Positions 26,307 to 36,646 of a stretch of DNA of 64,000 nt are shown piece by piece (positions within the stretch are counted from its first letter, which is position 1; every line of letters starts with the position of its first letter). The notes beneath the pieces are model-generated. The model was not told the DNA's origin. It did not search any database and worked only from the letters and a program-made list of their open reading frames with translations. This stretch comes from Bacillota bacterium. Lineage in GTDB: Bacteria; Bacillota; Clostridia; Christensenellales; UBA3700. The position numbers and the translations under genes are program-made. Location of the stretch: assembly GCA_023396095.1 (NCBI GenBank), contig JAEWXG010000012.1, positions 1-64,000 on the forward strand, given 5' to 3'.

Positions 26307-26638
26307 TATCATAACCTCTTAAAATACATCTACTTTCTTTTATATCATATTTTTTTTCATTTTTAAATATCAGCACTAAACAACTCAGGTTAATTTCCAT
26401 TTAATTTATATTAATTTTCAACTGTTTTTTTCTTAAATATAAAATTTAAAAATATCCCCTCGTCTCTCTTACATTTAAACCTTATTGAAAATTTCATGAC
26501 AATTTTAAAATGCAATAACTTTGATAATGATATTATATAAATTTGGCAACAATATTTTTTAAACATTGCAAGATAATTTATGTAAAATTATTGACAAGTT
26601 TTTTAAAAGGAATATAATTTAGCTAGGAAGTGAGAAAT
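26307..26638. other. Divergent intergenic region upstream of the RHH-clpB operon
   Basis: About 330 AT-rich bases. The right part contains the consensus promoter of the RHH-clpB operon and an abutting inverted repeat. No CIRCE element (TTAGCACTC-N9-GAGTGCTAA) or CtsR direct repeat is visible, although clpB is usually under HrcA or CtsR control in this phylum. Confidence 0.55.
26573..26618 (+). promoter_or_regulatory. Consensus promoter with abutting inverted repeat, RHH-clpB operon
   Basis: -35 TTGACA (26591-26596), a 16-base spacer and -10 TATAAT (26613-26618). Directly upstream, and touching the -35 box, lies ATAATTT (26573-26579) / AAATTAT (26585-26591) around a five-base centre. This position suits an operator for the DNA-binding protein encoded next. 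The promoter call is strong; the operator is inference, since AT-rich repeats arise easily by chance here. Confidence 0.7.
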
Positions 26639-27301
26639 ATGAAAAAAAGTATGTACAGTTTAATGTTGAACGATGAAATTATTAATGAAATTGATAAGTT
26701 AGCTGAGGATCAAGGAACTAATAGATCTAATTTAATTAATAAAATACTTGCTGATTATACTAATCTGACCACACCAGAGCAAAGAATTAATTCAATATAT
26801 GAAAGCATAGAGAGTTTTTTTGATAAATTATCTAATTTCGAATCTTTACTTGAGCCAAACGATTCAACATTATCAATAAAAGCTCCTCTTACATATAAAT
26901 ACAAGCCGACTGTAAAATATGATATTCAAATTTATAAATCTTTTTTTGACAATACTATAGGTGAATTAAAAATAATGTTTAGAACACAATATAAACCTCT
27001 ACTTGATACAATTTTTTCTTTTTTTGAAATCTTTACTAGTATTGAAAAAAAATATTTAGAAACATATTTCCCAGACCAATACTATGGCTATAAATTTGAT
27101 AATACTAAATTTACTAGATTTTTTATGTCAAACTCAAATTCAATTAATAATGAAGATTACCTTGCCGCATTAATAGCAAGTTATGTAAAAAGTATAGATA
27201 TAATGTTGAATAAATATATAAATGAAAAATATAAAAATGAATATTGCCTAGAAAAGGACTATGTAAAGCTTTTTCTATCAAACAATAAAATACTAATTTA
27301 G
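26639..27301 (+). CDS. Ribbon-helix-helix DNA-binding protein with unknown C-terminal domain
   Basis: The roughly 220-residue product starts with a CopG/MetJ-type ribbon-helix-helix segment (residues 1-45: a short strand MYSLMLNDEII, then two helices around IDKLAEDQGTNRSNLINKIL). About 170 residues follow of a helical, aromatic-rich domain with no family I recognise, including FFEIFTSIEKKYLETYF and a helix around YLAALIASYVKSIDIML. ATG 26639 is preferred to a GTG at 26630 because of AGGA spacing. It lies 16 bases before clpB under one strong promoter, so it may regulate clpB and itself, or sense protein damage. Confidence 0.75.
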   Translation: MKKSMYSLMLNDEIINEIDKLAEDQGTNRSNLINKILADYTNLTTPEQRINSIYESIESFFDKLSNFESLLEPNDSTLSIKAPLTYKYKPTVKYDIQIYKSFFDNTIGELKIMFRTQYKPLLDTIFSFFEIFTSIEKKYLETYFPDQYYGYKFDNTKFTRFFMSNSNSINNEDYLAALIASYVKSIDIMLNKYINEKYKNEYCLEKDYVKLFLSNNKILI

Positions 27302-27317
27302 TAGGAGGCTAATAACA

Positions 27318-29918
27318 ATGAATGCTGAAAAATTTACACAAAAATCTATTGAAGCAATAAATTCTGCTCAAAACATTGCATTTGAAAATTACAACTCTGA
27401 ACTTCTTCCAGAGCATTTACTACTTGCCTTACTTACACAAGAAGATGGGTTAATACCGAAAATTTTAAAAATGATGAATGTCGACGTTATTGCTTTGACA
27501 GATGTATTTTATAATAAGATATCAAAATTACCTAAAGTCACTAATACTGAAGGTAGGTCAAAAGACTCAATATACATATCACAAATTGCGCAAAATATTT
27601 TAATAAATGCAGAAAAAATTGCTAAATCATTGAATGATTCTTTTGTTTCTGTTGAACATTTAATGCTTGCTATTCTAGATGCAAAAATTAATCAAATCAA
27701 CAATTCTCTTTCAAATTATTCGGTCACTAAAGAGTCTTTTTTGGAAACACTCAAAAAAGTTAAAGGCCATTCAAGAGTTGATAATGATAATCCGGAAGCA
27801 ACTTATGATTCATTAAATAAATATGGATATGATTTAGTTGAACGCGCAAGAGAAGGTAAAATTGATCCAGTTATAGGACGTGATACAGAAATTAGAAATG
27901 TAATTAGAATTTTATCTAGAAAAACAAAAAATAATCCTGTTCTTATCGGGGAGCCCGGTGTAGGAAAAACTGCAATTGCTGAAGGATTAGCAATAAGAAT
28001 ATTAAATAAGGATGTCCCTGATGGTTTAAAAAATAAAACAGTTTATTCATTAGATATGGGCGCACTAATTGCAGGCGCTAAATATAGAGGTGAATTTGAA
28101 GAAAGATTAAAAGCAGTTTTAAATGAGATAAAGGAAAGTGAAGGAAAAATAATTCTTTTCATTGATGAATTACATACTATTGTTGGTGCTGGTAAAACAG
28201 ATGGAGCCATGGATGCTGGCAATTTGCTAAAACCATTACTAGCTAGAGGTGAATTACATTGTATCGGGGCTACTACTCTTGATGAATATAGAAAATATAT
28301 TGAAAAAGATGCTGCATTAGAAAGACGATTCCAGCCAGTTCTAGTTAATGAACCAACTGTAGAAGACACTATCACTATTCTTCGAGGACTAAAAGAAAAA
28401 TATGAAATTTTCCATGGCGTAAGAATAAATGACCAAGCATTAGTTGCAGCAGCTACTCTTTCCCACAGATATATTACGGACAGATTTTTGCCAGATAAGG
28501 CCATAGACTTAATTGATGAAGCATGTGCTATGATTAGAACTGAAATTGATTCTATGCCTACTGAAATGGATGAAATCTCCAGAAAAATCATGCAACTTGA
28601 TATTGAAGAGATGGCTTTAAAGAAGGAAGAAGATAAAATTTCCAAAAACAGACTTGCTATTATTCAAAAAGAAAATGTTGAATTAAAAGAAAAACTTAAT
28701 ACTCTTAAGGCACAATGGCTAAAGGAAAAAAGCTCAATAGATGATATTCAAAATCTTAAATCTCAAATTGATAAAATCAACTTAGACATTGAGACTGCAC
28801 AAAGAATGATGAACTATGAAGAAGCTTCAAAATTAAAATATGGAAAACTTCCAGAACTAGAACAAAAATTAAAATCTTTAACAACTTCTTCTCCTTCTAG
28901 CAGCAACTTATTAAGAGACACTGTTACAGAAGATGAGATATCAAAAATAGTATCTAGATGGACAGGCATTCCAGTGACAAAATTAGTTGAAAGTGAAAAA
29001 TCAAAACTAATAGCTCTTGAGTCAATTCTCAAGAAAAGAATTATCGGGCAAGATGAAGCTATTAAAGCAGTGGCAAATGCTATTTTAAGATCAAGAGCCG
29101 GCATAGGTGATCCAAATAGACCAATTGGCTCATTCCTATTCTTAGGACCTACTGGTGTTGGAAAAACAGAATTATCAAAAACAATCGCGGAAGCTTTATT
29201 TGATGATGAAAACAATTTGATAAGAATAGATATGTCTGAATATATGGAAAAATTCTCAATCTCTAGGTTAATAGGGGCCCCTCCAGGATATGTTGGATAC
29301 GATGAAGGCGGACAATTAACTGAAGCCGTAAGACGCAAACCTTATTCAGTAATCTTGTTTGATGAAATTGAAAAAGCTCATCCGGATGTGTTCAATATAC
29401 TACTTCAAATTTTAGATGACGGAAGAGCAACTGATTCGCAAGGTAGAGTGGTTGATTTTAAAAATACAATAATCATATTAACTTCAAACCTAGGTTCTCA
29501 AACTATTTTAGACGGTATCAAAGAAAATGGAGAAATTGAAGAAGATGCAAAGCAAGAAATTAATCAAATTCTAAAGCAAACATTTAGACCTGAGTTCTTA
29601 AATAGAATTGATGAAATAGTATTGTATAAACCTCTATTAAAAGATAGTATCTCAAAAATAATTGATATAATTATTTCAAAATTAAAAAACAGACTTGCAG
29701 ATAGTTCTTTAAATTTAGATATTTCCAATAGAGCAAAAAATGCTATTATTGAGCAAGGATATGATATACATTATGGCGCCCGTCCATTAAAACGTTATAT
29801 ACAAAATACTGTTGAAGTTTTAATTGCAAAATCTATATTAGAAAATGATTATCAGCCTAATACAACGCTACACATAGACTATATTGATGATCAATTTATA
29901 ATCACAAATACAATCTAA
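27318..29918 (+). CDS. clpB: ATP-dependent disaggregase ClpB
   Basis: This 866-residue Hsp100 chaperone recovers aggregated proteins with DnaK. The order is an N-terminal Clp-N domain (about 1-145), AAA1 with Walker A GEPGVGKT (211-218) and [12 protein letters not shown], a coiled-coil middle domain (about 400-525), and AAA2 with [10 protein letters not shown] and [12 protein letters not shown]. The C-terminal D2-small domain reads [16 protein letters not shown]. The middle domain identifies ClpB rather than ClpC or ClpA. AGGAGG precedes the ATG. It is cotranscribed with the ribbon-helix-helix protein. Confidence 0.97.
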   Translation: MNAEKFTQKSIEAINSAQNIAFENYNSELLPEHLLLALLTQEDGLIPKILKMMNVDVIALTDVFYNKISKLPKVTNTEGRSKDSIYISQIAQNILINAEKIAKSLNDSFVSVEHLMLAILDAKINQINNSLSNYSVTKESFLETLKKVKGHSRVDNDNPEATYDSLNKYGYDLVERAREGKIDPVIGRDTEIRNVIRILSRKTKNNPVLIGEPGVGKTAIAEGLAIRILNKDVPDGLKNKTVYSLDMGALIAGAKYRGEFEERLKAVLNEIKESEGKIILFIDELHTIVGAGKTDGAMDAGNLLKPLLARGELHCIGATTLDEYRKYIEKDAALERRFQPVLVNEPTVEDTITILRGLKEKYEIFHGVRINDQALVAAATLSHRYITDRFLPDKAIDLIDEACAMIRTEIDSMPTEMDEISRKIMQLDIEEMALKKEEDKISKNRLAIIQKENVELKEKLNTLKAQWLKEKSSIDDIQNLKSQIDKINLDIETAQRMMNYEEASKLKYGKLPELEQKLKSLTTSSPSSSNLLRDTVTEDEISKIVSRWTGIPVTKLVESEKSKLIALESILKKRIIGQDEAIKAVANAILRSRAGIGDPNRPIGSFLFLGPTGVGKTELSKTIAEALFDDENNLIRIDMSEYMEKFSISRLIGAPPGYVGYDEGGQLTEAVRRKPYSVILFDEIEKAHPDVFNILLQILDDGRATDSQGRVVDFKNTIIILTSNLGSQTILDGIKENGEIEEDAKQEINQILKQTFRPEFLNRIDEIVLYKPLLKDSISKIIDIIISKLKNRLADSSLNLDISNRAKNAIIEQGYDIHYGARPLKRYIQNTVEVLIAKSILENDYQPNTTLHIDYIDDQFIITNTI

Positions 29919-29938
29919 CATATTATATTTCTTCTTTC

Positions 29939-29986
29939 AAAAAAGTGCTATATTTGTTTTTACTAAAACAATAGAGCACTTTTTTA
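29939..29986. terminator. Terminator between clpB and ftsY
   Basis: A long stem, AAAAGTGCT with AGCACTTTT and an inner TGTTTT/AAAACA, followed by TTTTTTATTG. It separates convergent clpB and ftsY and can serve both strands. Confidence 0.8.
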
Positions 29987-30051
29987 TTGACATTTAATAT
30001 AATCTATTCTTTGTTATTAACTTTTTTTAAAAACCTACAGCAATTTTGTTA

Positions 30052-30948
30052 CTAGTCAAATAATTCATTTATAAATTCAGAAGCATTAAATTTTAATAAA
30101 TCATTTATTTTTTCACCAACCCCAACAAAACAAACTGGAATCTCGTTTTCAGCACTAATTGCAAAAACTACTCCTCCTTTTGCTGTTCCGTCAAGCTTAT
30201 TCAATATAATCCCATCAATATCTATAAATTCACTAAATGTATCTACTTGAGAAACTGCATTTTGTCCTGTTGTAGCATCAATTACAATATATGTTCTATA
30301 ATCTGCTTCAGGCCATTCTTTGCCTACTACTCTATTAATTTTTGCTAGTTCGTTCATTAAATTCTTTTTATTTTGCAATCTTCCTGCAGTATCAATTAAA
30401 ACAACATTATCTTTTTTCGATTTAGCTGACGAAATAGCATCATATACAACTGCTGCGGCATCCGCTCCTTCATATTGCTTAACTATCCTTACACCAGCTC
30501 TTTCAGCCCACACTGTTAGTTGATCTGCAGCAGCTGCTCTAAATGTATCTCCTGCAGCTACAACAACTGATTTATTTTGATCTTTAAAATATTTAGCTAA
30601 TTTCCCTATCGCAGTGGTTTTGCCAACACCATTAACTCCCGCAACTAAAATAACAAGGGGATATTGATATTCAGGAATATCATAATCTATACTTTCTAGC
30701 ATAGTTTCTTTTAATAATTCCTTGGCATCTTCTGTATTATTAATCTTTTTTCTAAAACATTTATCTTTAAACCCTTCAAGAATTTCTTCTGTCGCTTTTA
30801 CCCCGATATCGGCAGAAATTAATGCAATTTCCAGTTCATTAAAAAATTCATCATCTAATTTTCTACCAGTGAACATTGAGTATATTTTTTTTGAAAAATT
30901 TTCTTTTGTCTTTTTAATACTATCTTTTATTTTAGAAAAAAATCCCAT
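30052..30948 (-). CDS. ftsY: Signal recognition particle receptor FtsY
   Basis: This 298-residue SRP GTPase docks ribosome-SRP complexes at the membrane. It has the N domain (about 1-85, with LDDEFFNELEIALISADIG) and the G domain with GVNGVGKTTAIGKL, the DTFRAAAADQL insertion-box motif, the DTAGRL Walker B and the NKLDGTAKGG guanine-specificity loop. The acidic A domain of E. coli FtsY is absent, normal for this phylum. The start is two bases after the smc stop with a GGGG-type site, the classical smc-ftsY arrangement. Confidence 0.97.
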   Translation of the reverse strand: MGFFSKIKDSIKKTKENFSKKIYSMFTGRKLDDEFFNELEIALISADIGVKATEEILEGFKDKCFRKKINNTEDAKELLKETMLESIDYDIPEYQYPLVILVAGVNGVGKTTAIGKLAKYFKDQNKSVVVAAGDTFRAAAADQLTVWAERAGVRIVKQYEGADAAAVVYDAISSAKSKKDNVVLIDTAGRLQNKKNLMNELAKINRVVGKEWPEADYRTYIVIDATTGQNAVSQVDTFSEFIDIDGIILNKLDGTAKGGVVFAISAENEIPVCFVGVGEKINDLLKFNASEFINELFD

Positions 30949-30950
30949 TT

Positions 30951-33900
30951 TTACCCCGTAATCTTTTCTTGATCTTTTAATGATTCCATAGCTTCTGAAA
31001 TTGTAACTTTTACAACTCTTGAAACACCTCGTTCCTGCATTGTAACACCATTTAAAATATCTGACGCTTGCATTGTTGGTTGTCTATGAGTAATTACAAT
31101 AAATTGCGTATCTTGAGAAAACTTTTTTAAATAGTTTGCAAAAAGATATACATTACTATCATCCAATGCCGCATCAATTTCATCAAGTATACAAAATGGA
31201 ACAGCCTTAACTTTTAAAATAGCAAATAGTATTGCAATAGCTGTCATGGACTGCTCCCCTCCTGACAAAGCATTAATACTAGGGACATTTTTACCAGGAG
31301 GCTGTGCGTCTATCTCTATCCCTGCAGATAATTCGTCTTCACCTTCATCAGGTGGTAATATTACCAATTTAGCCTTCCCCCCACCAAATAACTCCTTGAA
31401 TACTTCGCCAAAGTTTTTATTAATCTTCTCAAATTCATTATTAAACTGCGTAAGCATTGACTCAGATAAATCTTTTATTACTTGATTTAAATTATTTTGC
31501 GCTGTTATCAAATCTTGCACACATGCTAATTGTTTATCATATCTTTCTTGTTGTTTTTGACTTTCTTCAATCGCATTATAATTGACAGGACCTAATTTAG
31601 AAATCTCCCTTTTAACATTTGTTAACTTGGAAATAGACTCTTCATAATTAAACTCCGCTCTCTTATACTCTTGAGCTGTATCATAAGAAAGATTATATTC
31701 TTCAAAAATATGTTTTTCTAACTGTTCTATACTTTCATTAACTCTAACTAATCTTTCTTCTTGTTTGATAATAAGTTGCTTTTTATTGTTGATATCATTT
31801 AAAATTTCTTCTTTTCTTATAATAATATCATGGCAAATCTTTTTACTTTCTTCCTTATCTTTTGTGAATTCCGCAATACTTTGCATGATCTTTTGATAAT
31901 CATCTTCTTCTTTCTCGGTAAGTTTTGTATTCTTTAACATATCCTTCATTTCTTTTAATTGTGAAGTAAAGGCATTGCGTGCGAACTCATAATCACTATT
32001 TTCCAACTTCAATTTTTCAATTTCTTGCCCTAATTTAACAAGATTCATACTAGCATTAGATATTTCAATTTCGGCATTTTGAATTTTTAATTTTAACTCT
32101 GTGATTTCTTGGTTTAATTGATCCTTTTTAATAGACTTCTCTCCATACTCTATTTTCAACTTTGCATCTTCGTTTGAAATATTTGCATTTTCATGACTAA
32201 CCTTATTTTTTTCTTGATTAACCATATCTAGTGCGCTTTGGATAACTTCTAATCTATTTTCTTTTTGCTCTAATTTTTCAACTTGAGTTGATAATTCACT
32301 TTCTAAATATATGATTTCGTTTTGAATTTTTTCAATATCTTGATTCCTTTGAAAGCATTTTTCTTTTGCTTCATCTAATGCTTTCGTGGATTTTTCTAGG
32401 TCTTGTTTCGTCTCATATAATTGTATCTCTTTATTATCTTTCTGTTTTTTCTTAATAGCTAAAGTATTTGAATACTCATCTAATTCCTTTGACATTTCTT
32501 CAATCTTTCTATCTGTCGCAAGTAAACTGTTGGTATCGTTGCTCCTCTTTCCTCCGGTAATAGCACCTGTGTTTGAAATTATATCCCCCTCTAGTGTGAC
32601 TATTCTAAAACCATATTTATAACGCCTAGCAAGAGCTACTGCATTTTCTATATTATCACAAAGAATTGTTCTACCTAGAAGGCCTATAAGAATAGGGTCA
32701 TACCTTTTATCATAGTTTATTAAATCAGAGAGTATTCCAATAACCCCCTTCTCTCTTAAACAACTTTCATATTCTTTCTCAAGATAACGATATTTATATG
32801 CTGCAATCGGCAAAATAGTAATAACCCCAAGACGTTTTTCTTTTGCTACATTAATCAAATATTTTGCATCTTCATCATTTCTTGTTACAACGTTTTGCAA
32901 AGTATTTCCTAAAATAGCTGTTACCGCAGCTTCATAATCTTTTGGAACTTTTATCAGCTCAACAAGTAGTCCTTCAATTTTATCAGCCACTTGTTCATTG
33001 TATTTAGCTTCTTCTATTAATCTTCTTACGGAATCTTGAAAACTTGTATAACTTTCCCTAGCACTTTTTAAATATTCGAGATAATTTTTTTGACCATGAA
33101 ATTTTCCTTCTATATCTGTTATTTCTTTTGTTAACAAATTAAGAGACATTTCAATGTTAGCAATATCATCAGATAACGATTTTCTTAATAATTCAGCATT
33201 TTCTTTTGTGTTAACTGCACTAATAAGTTTATTTTCTACTTCTTGTTTTTCATATGTTTTAGTCTCTATAGACTTTTCTCTTTCATTTTTTATCTCTTTC
33301 AATTCTTTAATATCTTCAGTGATTAATTCAATCTCCTTGTGATATTTTCCTTCGTTAACTTTTATATCAGCTATCATGGCTAATGCTTGATATCTCTGAT
33401 TTTCACGGCTAGAACTATCTATAGCATACTGTGCAATTTCATGCGCAACACTCTCTAATTCTTTTTGTTTATCATTTAGTTTAACTTTCGAATTATTCAC
33501 TAAAATTTCCAATGATGATGCTTTTTCTTTTAAAGAGGAAACTTCATCTCTTTTTTGGTTTAAATCGTTAGAATTAGATTCAATAAATTGCGTCATTTTT
33601 GCAATTTCTTCTTCACAATGTTTAATCTTTTCATTTGTTAAATTACTATCTCCAAGAAGTCTCTCTTTTTTTAGTAAATGTTGCATTTCTAAATTCTTTA
33701 AACTTCCAATCTCATGCTCTAAATCAACAATTTTTTTATCATGCTTTTTGTATTGCTCGTCTTTTTCTGCATATTGCCTTTCGTAATAGTAAACTTCATC
33801 TTGATATGAATCTATTTTTTTTGTAATTTCTCCACGAATTTGTTCAGAGTTATCTGTTTGATAAATATATTGGTTTACTTCTATAAATTTTAATTCTTCT

Positions 33901-34556
33901 TGCAGATCACGTGCTATTCTTGCTTTTTTTGCTTGTTCTTTTAAAGGCCCCAAATGTTTCTCTATTTCATTAATTACAATTTTTCCCTTTTCAATATTTT
34001 CAGTTGCTACATTTAATTCTTTTACAGCATTTTCTTTTCTGCTTTTATACAAAGCAATTCCTGCCGCTTCTTCAAATAATGCTCTTCTTTTCTTAGGTGG
34101 ATTTTGTATTATTTCTGAGACTTTACCTTGTGCAATGATTGAATACCCTTCACGCCCCATTCCTGTATCTTTCAACAAGTCTTGTATGTCTTGAAGTCTA
34201 CATTTTGCACCATTTAAATAAAATTCTGAATTGCCAGAGCGGAAAGCTTTTCTGGTTATTACAACTTCCTCATACGGCGCGTTAATAATTCTGGTTGAAT
34301 TATCAAAAACAACTGAAACTTCACAAAACGAAAGAGGTTTACGTAAATCTGTACCGCCGAAAATTAAACCAGACATATTTCCGATACGTAAAATCGAGGG
34401 TCTGGATTCTCCTAATACCCATCTTATTGCATCAGAAAAGTTGCTTTTACCGCAACCATTTGGCCCTACGATTGCTGTAATACCCTTATTAAATTCTATT
34501 TCTGTTTTTTCGACAAAGGACTTAAACCCATAAACTCTAATTTCTTTTAAATTCAA
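30951..34556 (-). CDS. smc: Chromosome segregation protein SMC
   Basis: This 1201-residue condensin ATPase compacts and segregates chromosomes with ScpA/ScpB. Walker A is GPNGCGKS (31-38), two long coiled coils flank a hinge (about 510-670, with LGNTLQNVVTRNDED and GAITGGKR), and the C-terminal head has the signature NALSGGEQSMTAIAI and Walker B CILDEIDAALDD. Normal length and fully intact. It lies upstream of ftsY; a gap of about 180 bases separates it from rnc, with a possible weak hairpin (34709-34724). Confidence 0.98.
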   Translation of the reverse strand: MNLKEIRVYGFKSFVEKTEIEFNKGITAIVGPNGCGKSNFSDAIRWVLGESRPSILRIGNMSGLIFGGTDLRKPLSFCEVSVVFDNSTRIINAPYEEVVITRKAFRSGNSEFYLNGAKCRLQDIQDLLKDTGMGREGYSIIAQGKVSEIIQNPPKKRRALFEEAAGIALYKSRKENAVKELNVATENIEKGKIVINEIEKHLGPLKEQAKKARIARDLQEELKFIEVNQYIYQTDNSEQIRGEITKKIDSYQDEVYYYERQYAEKDEQYKKHDKKIVDLEHEIGSLKNLEMQHLLKKERLLGDSNLTNEKIKHCEEEIAKMTQFIESNSNDLNQKRDEVSSLKEKASSLEILVNNSKVKLNDKQKELESVAHEIAQYAIDSSSRENQRYQALAMIADIKVNEGKYHKEIELITEDIKELKEIKNEREKSIETKTYEKQEVENKLISAVNTKENAELLRKSLSDDIANIEMSLNLLTKEITDIEGKFHGQKNYLEYLKSARESYTSFQDSVRRLIEEAKYNEQVADKIEGLLVELIKVPKDYEAAVTAILGNTLQNVVTRNDEDAKYLINVAKEKRLGVITILPIAAYKYRYLEKEYESCLREKGVIGILSDLINYDKRYDPILIGLLGRTILCDNIENAVALARRYKYGFRIVTLEGDIISNTGAITGGKRSNDTNSLLATDRKIEEMSKELDEYSNTLAIKKKQKDNKEIQLYETKQDLEKSTKALDEAKEKCFQRNQDIEKIQNEIIYLESELSTQVEKLEQKENRLEVIQSALDMVNQEKNKVSHENANISNEDAKLKIEYGEKSIKKDQLNQEITELKLKIQNAEIEISNASMNLVKLGQEIEKLKLENSDYEFARNAFTSQLKEMKDMLKNTKLTEKEEDDYQKIMQSIAEFTKDKEESKKICHDIIIRKEEILNDINNKKQLIIKQEERLVRVNESIEQLEKHIFEEYNLSYDTAQEYKRAEFNYEESISKLTNVKREISKLGPVNYNAIEESQKQQERYDKQLACVQDLITAQNNLNQVIKDLSESMLTQFNNEFEKINKNFGEVFKELFGGGKAKLVILPPDEGEDELSAGIEIDAQPPGKNVPSINALSGGEQSMTAIAILFAILKVKAVPFCILDEIDAALDDSNVYLFANYLKKFSQDTQFIVITHRQPTMQASDILNGVTMQERGVSRVVKVTISEAMESLKDQEKITG

Positions 34557-34737
34557 AGCGTCATCTCCAACAAAGTAATTATATAACTTAATTATTATAA
34601 CAAAAAAATATAAAAATAAATATATGGTTTTATATCTAAGTAAGGTTTGCCTAGTAATACGGTATACTCACCAAGTAGAATTCCTTTAAAAAGACACTTT
34701 TACCAAAACAGCTATTCTATGCTGTGAATGATATTGA

Positions 34738-35391
34738 TTATAAAACCAAATTCATTTTTTCAACACACTTTTCACACGCAATTTTAACCGCTTCTTTTTT
34801 TGTTGTTGCTTTTCCTATAAATTGTGCATTAAAAATATTTAATATGGCTATATGCATTGGTGGATTCAAATTATCTGTTTCATAATTAAGTGTATATTCC
34901 ACTCTATTTTTTGCACAATATTCAAACAATTTAGATTTCATATCTAATATTTGTTCATCTCCAAACGGAAAAATAAATTTAAGAATGAACTTTTTAGTTA
35001 TTGCCAAATCATTTGAATCTAAATAAATTGCAGCAATAAGAGCTTCTACAAAATCTGATTTACTTTTTTCCGATATTTCTTCTAAATTAATTGGCTTGCC
35101 TATAATATAATCATCCAGTTTTAAATAATCATATGTTTTAGCTAATGCTGTTCTTGAAACGAGCTTTTGTCTTTCTTTGGTTAATTTACCAGGAGTTGTG
35201 TTTTTATTTTCAAAAAATAATATTTCAGATACTATAAATTCTAAAATTGCATCCCCAAAAAACTCATATACTTCATACGACTCACTAGCCACATGATTAA
35301 ATGGATGCGTTAAAGCTTTATTTAATTTTGATATTTTATTAAATTGGTAATCAATCCTTTCTTGAAACTCTAAAAGTTTTTCATTATCCAT
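34738..35391 (-). CDS. rnc: Ribonuclease III
   Basis: This 217-residue double-strand RNase processes rRNA and structured mRNAs. The catalytic signature is YEVYEFFGDAILEFIVSE, with further acidic residues in KSDFVEALIAAIYLDSN, followed by a short double-stranded RNA-binding domain at the C-terminus (GKATTKKEAVKIACEKCVEKM). The start overlaps plsX by 8 bases. acpP, which often lies between plsX and rnc in Bacillota, is absent here. Confidence 0.95.
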   Translation of the reverse strand: MDNEKLLEFQERIDYQFNKISKLNKALTHPFNHVASESYEVYEFFGDAILEFIVSEILFFENKNTTPGKLTKERQKLVSRTALAKTYDYLKLDDYIIGKPINLEEISEKSKSDFVEALIAAIYLDSNDLAITKKFILKFIFPFGDEQILDMKSKLFEYCAKNRVEYTLNYETDNLNPPMHIAILNIFNAQFIGKATTKKEAVKIACEKCVEKMNLVL

Positions 35392-36382
35392 TTGAAATTT
35401 CCTTGGCTATTTTTTCTACCAAATGATTTTTAGCAATATTTACAGCTTGAAGAATGGAATTAGATATAGATTCCTCTCCGGAAGATCCGTGTGCTTTAAT
35501 AACAATTTTATCTAACCCAACAAACATAGCCCCGCCTTGTTTTGAATAATCTAATGTGTTTTTCATTTCTTTTAATACAGGTTTTAATAATAAAGCTCCA
35601 AGTTTTGCTCTTAATCCGCCATTTTTAACATTATTTTTTATGGAAGAAAGCATACCTTTTGCCATACCTTCCATTGACTTAAGAGCAACATTCCCTGAAA
35701 ACCCATCTGCTACTACTACGTCATATTCCCCAGATAATAAATCTCTAGCTTCCATCTGTCCTTTAAAATCTATATTTTTAATTTCGGATATTTCTTTTGC
35801 CGCCTCTTTTACAAGCTTTGTCCCCTTTGAATCTTCAGTCCCATTAGATAAAATTGCAACTCTTGGCCTTTTAACATCCCTAATACTCTTTATATATTCA
35901 CTTCCCATTATTGCAAAACCATGCAATGACTTGGCATCGCATTCAGAATTTGCTCCGGCATCAATTAATATTACATTTGAATTATTAAATGTTGGCGCAA
36001 CTAATGCTAAAGCAGGTCTCTCTATACCATTTATTTTATTTAAAATCACATATGCTCCAGCCAATAGTGCACCTGTTGAACCCGCAGAAACAAAAGCATC
36101 CGCTTTATTGCTTGGATCTGCTAAAAATTTTAATCCCTTAACTATAGAAGAATCTTTTTTCTTAATAACGGCCATTGCAGGATTATCATCAAAAGTAATT
36201 ATTTGCTTGGCATCTAAAATCTCGATTCTTTCCTTAAATTTAACAATTTCAGGTTTAATTATGTCTTCATTACCAACTGCAACTATTTCTAAATCTTTAT
36301 CATTTTCCAAAGCTTTAAAACAGCCTTGCAAAATTACCTTATAATCATTATCTCCACCAAATAAATCAACTATTACTTTCAT
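35384..36382 (-). CDS. plsX: Phosphate acyltransferase PlsX
   Basis: This 332-residue enzyme makes acyl-phosphate from acyl-ACP, the first step of phospholipid assembly in Gram-positives. Family motifs include VDLFGGDNDYKVILQG at the N-terminus, SAGSTGALLAGAY, VILIDAGANSECD and VVADGFSGNVALKSMEG, with HGSSGEESISNSI near the end. It is downstream of rpmF and overlaps rnc by 8 bases. Confidence 0.96.
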   Translation of the reverse strand: MKVIVDLFGGDNDYKVILQGCFKALENDKDLEIVAVGNEDIIKPEIVKFKERIEILDAKQIITFDDNPAMAVIKKKDSSIVKGLKFLADPSNKADAFVSAGSTGALLAGAYVILNKINGIERPALALVAPTFNNSNVILIDAGANSECDAKSLHGFAIMGSEYIKSIRDVKRPRVAILSNGTEDSKGTKLVKEAAKEISEIKNIDFKGQMEARDLLSGEYDVVVADGFSGNVALKSMEGMAKGMLSSIKNNVKNGGLRAKLGALLLKPVLKEMKNTLDYSKQGGAMFVGLDKIVIKAHGSSGEESISNSILQAVNIAKNHLVEKIAKEISNG

Positions 36383-36402
36383 AAAACCTCAAAATATGAA
36401 AA

Positions 36403-36424
36403 ATGCCCTAATATATAGGGCTTA
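36403..36424 (-). terminator. Weak hairpin between rpmF and plsX
   Basis: The 6-bp perfect stem GCCCTA/TAGGGC with a five-base loop is followed on the minus strand by ATTTTTC. It could act as a partial terminator or mRNA stability element that keeps plsX-rnc expression below that of rpmF. Confidence 0.4.
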
Positions 36425-36445
36425 TCATTTCACATCAAAAAATAA

Positions 36446-36634
36446 CTAATCATTATTTTTATTACTTACAACAACTGGTCTGCCTTCATAATATCCACAA
36501 TTCTTACATACTCTATGACTTTGTATCAATGTATGACAATGTGGACACTCCGATAAATTAGGAGCAGTAAGTTTCCAATTTGCCGATCTACTATGTTTTC
36601 TTGCTTTAGATATTTTTCCCTTTGGTACTGCCAT
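36446..36634 (-). CDS. rpmF: 50S ribosomal protein L32
   Basis: This 62-residue protein begins MAVPKGKISKARKHSRSANW, the usual L32 opening. It carries two CxxC pairs (CPHC and CKNC), so it is the zinc-binding version, and a short basic tail. It lies 12 bases after the DUF177 gene, a conserved neighbour, with an AGGAGG site. Confidence 0.97.
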   Translation of the reverse strand: MAVPKGKISKARKHSRSANWKLTAPNLSECPHCHTLIQSHRVCKNCGYYEGRPVVVSNKNND

Positions 36635-36646
36635 TCTATTTGCCTC

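Noticed and set aside
26307..26638. HrcA (CIRCE) or CtsR heat-shock operators before clpB
   Set aside because: No TTAGCACTC/GAGTGCTAA pair and no GGTCAAA direct repeat could be found. Only a different AT-rich inverted repeat is present.
35556..36344. Long open frame (262 codons) on the plus strand opposite plsX
   Set aside because: It is antisense to a clear plsX, has no ribosome binding site and its residues follow the codon pattern of the opposite strand. The same reasoning removes other antisense frames, for example those opposite clpB, asnS, smc and feoB.
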